Source: Nocardia iowensis
GTDB taxonomy: Bacteria; Actinomycetota; Actinomycetes; Mycobacteriales; Mycobacteriaceae
DNA: 64,000 bases
Reading direction: 5' to 3'
NCBI RefSeq assembly: GCF_019222765.1
Contig: NZ_CP078145.1
Span: forward strand, 6,448,001-6,512,000
The notes beneath the pieces are model-generated. The model searched no databases, was not told the DNA's origin, and saw only the letters and a list, made by a program, of their open reading frames with translations. A program made the translations under genes and the position numbers. Positions 60,599 through 64,000 of the stretch are shown here, in pieces; within the stretch, counting starts at the first letter, position 1; every line of letters starts with the position of its first letter.

Positions 60599-62515
60599 CT
60601 AGCCGATGGTGCCGCGCGGCGTGACGATGGTGAAATCCGGGTCCGGCGCATCGAATACGCCGACGAGTTCGGCCAGCTTCGTGACGTCACCTTCGATGAG
60701 GATGTCACCGGCGGCGGCCGCGACACCGAAGTCTTCGCCCACCAGCAGCACACGGATGAGCGTTGCCTTGGTCAGCGTGAAGGTGGCGTCCGGCTCCGGC
60801 AGGGTCACCTCGGCGGGCTGGTCGTAATGAGTCAGCCGTCCGTTGCGGAGTTCCAGCCGGTGCACGCGATTCTCGTCGCTGATCTGCCAGTCCGCGACAA
60901 CCCGCTGATTCCACGCCTTCGGCCCATCGACCCGCAACGCCATGGCGTCGAAAATCTGGTCCACGGTCAGCGCGGCGAGCATGGTGGGCGCATTGGCCTT
61001 GGTGGGCGTGCCGAACGAGCCGTAGCGCAATTCATAGGCGCCGCTGAGGTAGAAGTTGCGCCAGGTGGCGTTCTCCGCGCCGTAGCCGAGTTGTTCGAAG
61101 GTGCTGGCCTGCAATGCTTTCGCCGCATCATTGGTCGGATCGGCGAAGATCACGTAGTTGACCACCTGGGCCACCCACCGATAGTCGCCGGCGTCGTAGG
61201 ATTCCTGCGCCTTGCGCAGCACCTCCTCGGCGCCGCCCATGAATTCCACGTGCCGAATGGCGGATTCGACCGGTGGATGCTCCCACAAATGCGCCGGGTT
61301 GCCGTCGAACCAGCCCATGTACCGCTGGTAGATGGCCTTGACGTTGTGGCTGACCGACCCGTAATACCCGTGCGTGTGCCAAGCACCCTCGACAGCTGGT
61401 GGCAGCGTGAGCATTTCGGCGATCTCGGTTCCGACGTAACCCTGGTTGAGCAGGCGCAACGTCTGGTCGTTCAGGTATCCATATAGATCTCGTTGCAGCG
61501 CAAGGAATTCCACCAACCGCTCGGTGCCCCAAGTGGGCCAGTGGTGGGAGGCGAACACCACATCGGACTCGCGGGCGAACAGGTTGATCGCCTCGGTCAG
61601 GTACTTCGCCCAGACGTGCGGGTCACGCACCAGTGCGCCGCGCAGGGTGAGCAGGTTATGCAATGTGTGCGTGGCGTTTTCGGCCATGCACAGGGCCCGG
61701 TGGTCCGGGAAGTAGAAGTTCATCTCGGCGGGCGCTTCGGTGCCGGGGGTGATCTGGAAGACGATCCTGATCCCGTCGATCGTCTCCTCCTGCCCGGTCG
61801 TGGTGATGTCGACGGTCGGCGGGATCAGCGTCACCGTGCCGACCGAGGTGGTCTGTCCGAGTCCGGCGCCTACCGCGCCGAGCGGCCCGCGCGGCAGCAC
61901 CGCGCCGTACATGTAACCGGCCCGGCGCGCCATCGCGGTTCCCGCGTAAACGTTCTCGGCCACCGCATCTTCCAGAAATCCGGCCGGGGCAAGCACCGGA
62001 CAGCGCCCAGCCGCAACATCTTCGGTGGTGGTCACCCCCAGTGCACCGCCGAAATGGTCGACGTGCGAGTGCGTGTAGATAAGACCGGTGACCGGGCGAT
62101 CGCCGCGGTGTTCCCGATACAGGGCGAGCCCCGCAGCCGCGGTCTCCGCGGAGATCAGCGGATCTATTACGAGCACACCGGTTTTGCCTTCAACGAGCGT
62201 CATATTGGACAGATCGAGCCCGCGGATCTGATAGATCCCCTCGGTGACCTCGAACAGCCCTTGCTTGATGACCAGCCCCGCCTGCCGCCACAGACTCGGA
62301 TTGACCGAGGCGGGACAGGATTCGCGCAGGAAGTCGTAGGAGTCGTTGTCCCACACCACCGTTCCGTCGGCGGCGGTGACCACGCCGGGCTCCAGTGCGG
62401 CAATGAACCCGCGATCAGCGTCCGCGAGATCGACGGTGTCGGCGAACGGCATCGCGGCGGCCGCACGCTGCTGCTCCGCGACGATGTAATCGCTCGGCTC
62501 GGTCGCTGTGCTCAT
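60599..62515 (-). CDS. Alkyl/aryl-sulfatase, MBL fold (SdsA1-type)
   Basis: The protein is 638 residues. THSHVDHFGGALG (near residue 155) is the HxHxDH zinc motif, and AENATHTLHNLLTLRGALVRD and FASHHWPTWG carry further ligands, all intact. The middle is the alkylsulfatase dimerisation domain, and the last 110 residues form an SCP2-like lipid-binding domain. It hydrolyses long-chain alkyl sulfates such as SDS to alcohol and sulfate. No signal peptide is seen, so it is probably cytoplasmic, unlike Pseudomonas SdsA1. The ATG at 62515 overlaps the stop of the upstream micro-ORF. Confidence 0.9.
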   Translation of the reverse strand: MSTATEPSDYIVAEQQRAAAAMPFADTVDLADADRGFIAALEPGVVTAADGTVVWDNDSYDFLRESCPASVNPSLWRQAGLVIKQGLFEVTEGIYQIRGLDLSNMTLVEGKTGVLVIDPLISAETAAAGLALYREHRGDRPVTGLIYTHSHVDHFGGALGVTTTEDVAAGRCPVLAPAGFLEDAVAENVYAGTAMARRAGYMYGAVLPRGPLGAVGAGLGQTTSVGTVTLIPPTVDITTTGQEETIDGIRIVFQITPGTEAPAEMNFYFPDHRALCMAENATHTLHNLLTLRGALVRDPHVWAKYLTEAINLFARESDVVFASHHWPTWGTERLVEFLALQRDLYGYLNDQTLRLLNQGYVGTEIAEMLTLPPAVEGAWHTHGYYGSVSHNVKAIYQRYMGWFDGNPAHLWEHPPVESAIRHVEFMGGAEEVLRKAQESYDAGDYRWVAQVVNYVIFADPTNDAAKALQASTFEQLGYGAENATWRNFYLSGAYELRYGSFGTPTKANAPTMLAALTVDQIFDAMALRVDGPKAWNQRVVADWQISDENRVHRLELRNGRLTHYDQPAEVTLPEPDATFTLTKATLIRVLLVGEDFGVAAAAGDILIEGDVTKLAELVGVFDAPDPDFTIVTPRGTIG

Positions 62516-62583
62516 GCCTGCACCTCGCTGACGCTCAGCTCCCGCATACGCACGGCACGCTGGCACCCGATTCGCTCACTCAT
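62512..62583 (-). CDS. 23-codon micro-ORF upstream of the sulfatase (repeat copy 2)
   Basis: This frame starts MSERIGCQRAV and ends SEVQA. Its TGA overlaps the sulfatase ATG (ATGA), and GAGG inside its end serves as the sulfatase ribosome site. It is nearly identical to the micro-ORF immediately upstream. It probably works as a translation-coupling or leader peptide. Confidence 0.55.
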   Translation of the reverse strand: MSERIGCQRAVRMRELSVSEVQA

Positions 62584-62647
62584 GCCCGCACCTCGCTAAC
62601 ACTCAGCTCCCGCATACGCACGCCGCGCTGGCACGCGATTCGCTCAC
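62512..62647 (-). repeat. Two 68-bp tandem direct repeats before the sulfatase
   Basis: Units 62512-62579 and 62580-62647 differ at only a handful of positions. Each carries its own in-frame micro-ORF with stop-start overlap. A short similar piece (GAACGAAGTGAG) precedes the first unit. It resembles a small dispersed repeat seen before genes of mycobacteria and nocardiae. Confidence 0.8.
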
Positions 62648-62660
62648 TTCGTTCACTCAT
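62580..62660 (-). CDS. 26-codon micro-ORF upstream of the sulfatase (repeat copy 1)
   Basis: It starts MSERSERIACQRGV after a strong ribosome site (AAGGAGGATGAG directly before the ATG) and ends SEVRA, its TGA overlapping the ATG of the next micro-ORF. It has one Cys, like copy 2. With such a ribosome site it should be translated well, and ribosomes would pass on to copy 2 and the sulfatase. Confidence 0.55.
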   Translation of the reverse strand: MSERSERIACQRGVRMRELSVSEVRA

Positions 62661-62707
62661 CTCATCCTCCTTGAGGTCGATGCAAAAGCGCTGTGCCGGT
62701 GGACGAT

Positions 62708-63016
62708 CTAGGGCCACGGGTCGGTGAACTCGATCGCCGCCGCGAGACCGGCGACAGCCACCACCACCGCGGTCGCCGCGGCTACGACGCGTCTGCCGTG
62801 GCCGTAGCGCCCCTCGTGCAAGCTGCGGTTGCGCAGGTAACTCATGGCAGCCAGCGCGGCCATGGCGACCGCCGCACCCACCGGTGCGATCGCCGCGGGA
62901 CGCCAACCACTGGTCACGCCGTGGTTCAAGAACAGCGCGCCGGTGATCATGGCGGCCACCGCCGTCCGCCGCCACGCCAAGGCGGTGCGCTCCGCGGCGA
63001 GTCCGGCACGGTTCAT
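62708..63016 (-). CDS. DUF202 small membrane protein
   Basis: The protein is 102 residues. GLAAERTALAWRRTAVAAM is the DUF202 signature (ERTxLAWxRT), followed by three membrane segments. Its ATG overlaps the stop of the upstream DUF202 gene (63013-63016), so both are coupled. The function is unknown; pairs of DUF202 proteins are frequent. Confidence 0.83.
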   Translation of the reverse strand: MNRAGLAAERTALAWRRTAVAAMITGALFLNHGVTSGWRPAAIAPVGAAVAMAALAAMSYLRNRSLHEGRYGHGRRVVAAATAVVVAVAGLAAAIEFTDPWP

Positions 63017-63378
63017 CGCAGCAACACCGCCACACCCGCCAACACCGACACGACAGCAATACCCGCCGACAGGATCGGCACCATCACCGTGTCGGGCAAC
63101 GGGCGCCCCTGCCGCATCGCCACACCGATCCGCCGCCAATGCGCGTACCCACCCACCGCGATGATCACCGCGAGCACCAGGCAACTCAGTGCGATCGCGC
63201 GCCGCGCGCCGCCCAACCGGAACGGCTGCACCAACGTGTGCACCGCGACACCGCCCGCGAGCAAGCCGAGCGAGGTCCGCATCCACGCCAAGAACGTGCG
63301 CTCATTGGCGAGGGTGAACCGGTAGTCGACGTCTTCCTCCCCGTCCTCCGACTCGGCGTCGGGGCTCGGGAGCGTCAT
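63013..63378 (-). CDS. DUF202/YidH-family membrane protein
   Basis: The protein is 121 residues. An acidic start is followed by RFTLANERTFLAWMRTSLGLLAGGVAV, the YidH-type DUF202 motif, with three membrane segments in all. It is overlapped by ATGA at both ends: its ATG with the stop of the gene at 63375, its stop with the start of the next DUF202 gene. Together they form a tight three-gene membrane operon of unknown role. Confidence 0.85.
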   Translation of the reverse strand: MTLPSPDAESEDGEEDVDYRFTLANERTFLAWMRTSLGLLAGGVAVHTLVQPFRLGGARRAIALSCLVLAVIIAVGGYAHWRRIGVAMRQGRPLPDTVMVPILSAGIAVVSVLAGVAVLLR

Positions 63379-63983
63379 GCCGCATCAACTCCGGCCGCGG
63401 TCTTGCGGCGCACCCACAGCCAGGTCAACGCGAGCATGACCACCAGCGCGGGTTTGCCGAAGACCAGTGCGAAAGTGCCGAGGAGGACGACCTTGTCGGC
63501 CACGTACAGCGGAACCATCACCGCCACGTGCACCGCCCAGAACACGAACCAGACGAAGGTGATTCGGCGATGCAGCCGCAACCGGGCCGCAGGATCGGCG
63601 GGCTCGGTCGGTTCGAGCCGAATCTTTCGGCTCACCGGGTAGCTGAGCGGCTTTCCGGTAATCAGTGTCGCGCCGAACAGCACGGTCATCACGACGCTGA
63701 ACGCCACTTCCGGCAGATAGAAACCGCGCCCCTCCCCGGTGATCTCGACGAACAGCGAAAACACCAGAATCACCAGCACCGCGACCGCCACCACCCGCAC
63801 CGAATCGCCTTGCGTCAACCGCACCGCGGCGAGCACGACGGCGATCAGGATGGCGAGAAAAACACCGACCTCGGCGCCTGCCACGGAATAGCCGATCAGA
63901 AACCCGATGGCCGGTGCCGCTCCGTCCACAATGTGTCGTGGACCGTGCATCGCACGGAACTTCCCCCACATCTCGGAGACCAC
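63375..63983 (-). CDS. DUF3159-like membrane protein, possibly continuing past the window
   Basis: The protein is 202 residues from the GTG at 63983, or 198 from the ATG at 63971. It has about six membrane segments. GPRHIVDGAAPAIGFLIGY, then FYLPEVAFSVVMTVLFGATLITGKPLSYP and ITFVWFVFWAVHVAVMVPLYV are like actinobacterial DUF3159 proteins. The frame stays open to the edge at 64000, so a start outside the window is possible. It is the first visible gene of the operon with the two DUF202 genes. Confidence 0.65.
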   Translation of the reverse strand: MVSEMWGKFRAMHGPRHIVDGAAPAIGFLIGYSVAGAEVGVFLAILIAVVLAAVRLTQGDSVRVVAVAVLVILVFSLFVEITGEGRGFYLPEVAFSVVMTVLFGATLITGKPLSYPVSRKIRLEPTEPADPAARLRLHRRITFVWFVFWAVHVAVMVPLYVADKVVLLGTFALVFGKPALVVMLALTWLWVRRKTAAGVDAA

Positions 63984-64000
63984 TCCACGTGATTCCGCCA

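Overview
The window is high-GC actinobacterial DNA, most likely from Nocardia or a close relative. The strongest evidence is the core gene order, which matches that of mycobacteria and nocardiae. It runs from a penicillin-binding lipoprotein through a DUF4081/GNAT protein, ispG, the rip1 site-2 protease and dxr to a DUF2631 protein. After a long insert it continues with rlmN, cdsA, frr, pyrH, tsf, rpsB and an M23 peptidase. A DtxR/IdeR-type iron box, mycobacterial-type lipoproteins, DUF4254 proteins and GTG/TTG starts with GGAGG-type ribosome sites fit the same group. No tRNA, rRNA, CRISPR array, transposase or integrase was seen.

Layout. 1-16 kb is mixed: a partial helical-repeat protein, a DUF4254 protein, a secreted RNase, TetR plus FAD oxidoreductase, an XRE/DUF5753 regulator, two ABC-2 permeases without an ATPase, an amino-acid permease, an ImmA/IrrE peptidase facing a second DUF4254 gene, SDR plus HxlR, a MerR-sliding-clamp fusion with a small helical partner, an iron-box-controlled lipoprotein and a nitrobindin. 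16-23.5 kb is conserved core: cell-wall transpeptidase, two MEP isoprenoid enzymes (IspG, Dxr) and the membrane protease between them.

23.5-51 kb is accessory: a small secreted protein, a compact ECF sigma operon, LysR/DUF5997, a PQQ-propeller membrane protein, a chitinase with linker and C-terminal module, a GlxA regulator with three alpha/beta hydrolases, a ferritin-like protein, a 2OG-Fe(II) oxygenase, DUF1206, an MBL-fold protein next to a truncated TIGR03083 gene, a DJ-1/MocR divergent pair, a cytochrome P450 lacking normal landmarks, and an ABC exporter.

The most interesting part is 45.2-50.8 kb. Five minus-strand genes, closely packed, encode a Crp/Fnr cyclic-nucleotide-type regulator, a class III nucleotide-cyclase-like protein, a large P-loop/helical-repeat protein, an SPFH/band-7-like protein and a three-TM protein resembling the Pycsar effector PycTM (DUF5706). 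This looks like an enlarged, probably anti-phage, nucleotide-signalling operon.

51-64 kb returns to the core translation and lipid genes on the minus strand, then an M23 peptidase, DUF1990, a YqeY-like protein, an alkylsulfatase preceded by two tandem micro-ORFs made by a 68-bp duplication, and a run of small overlapping membrane-protein genes leaving the window at 64 kb.
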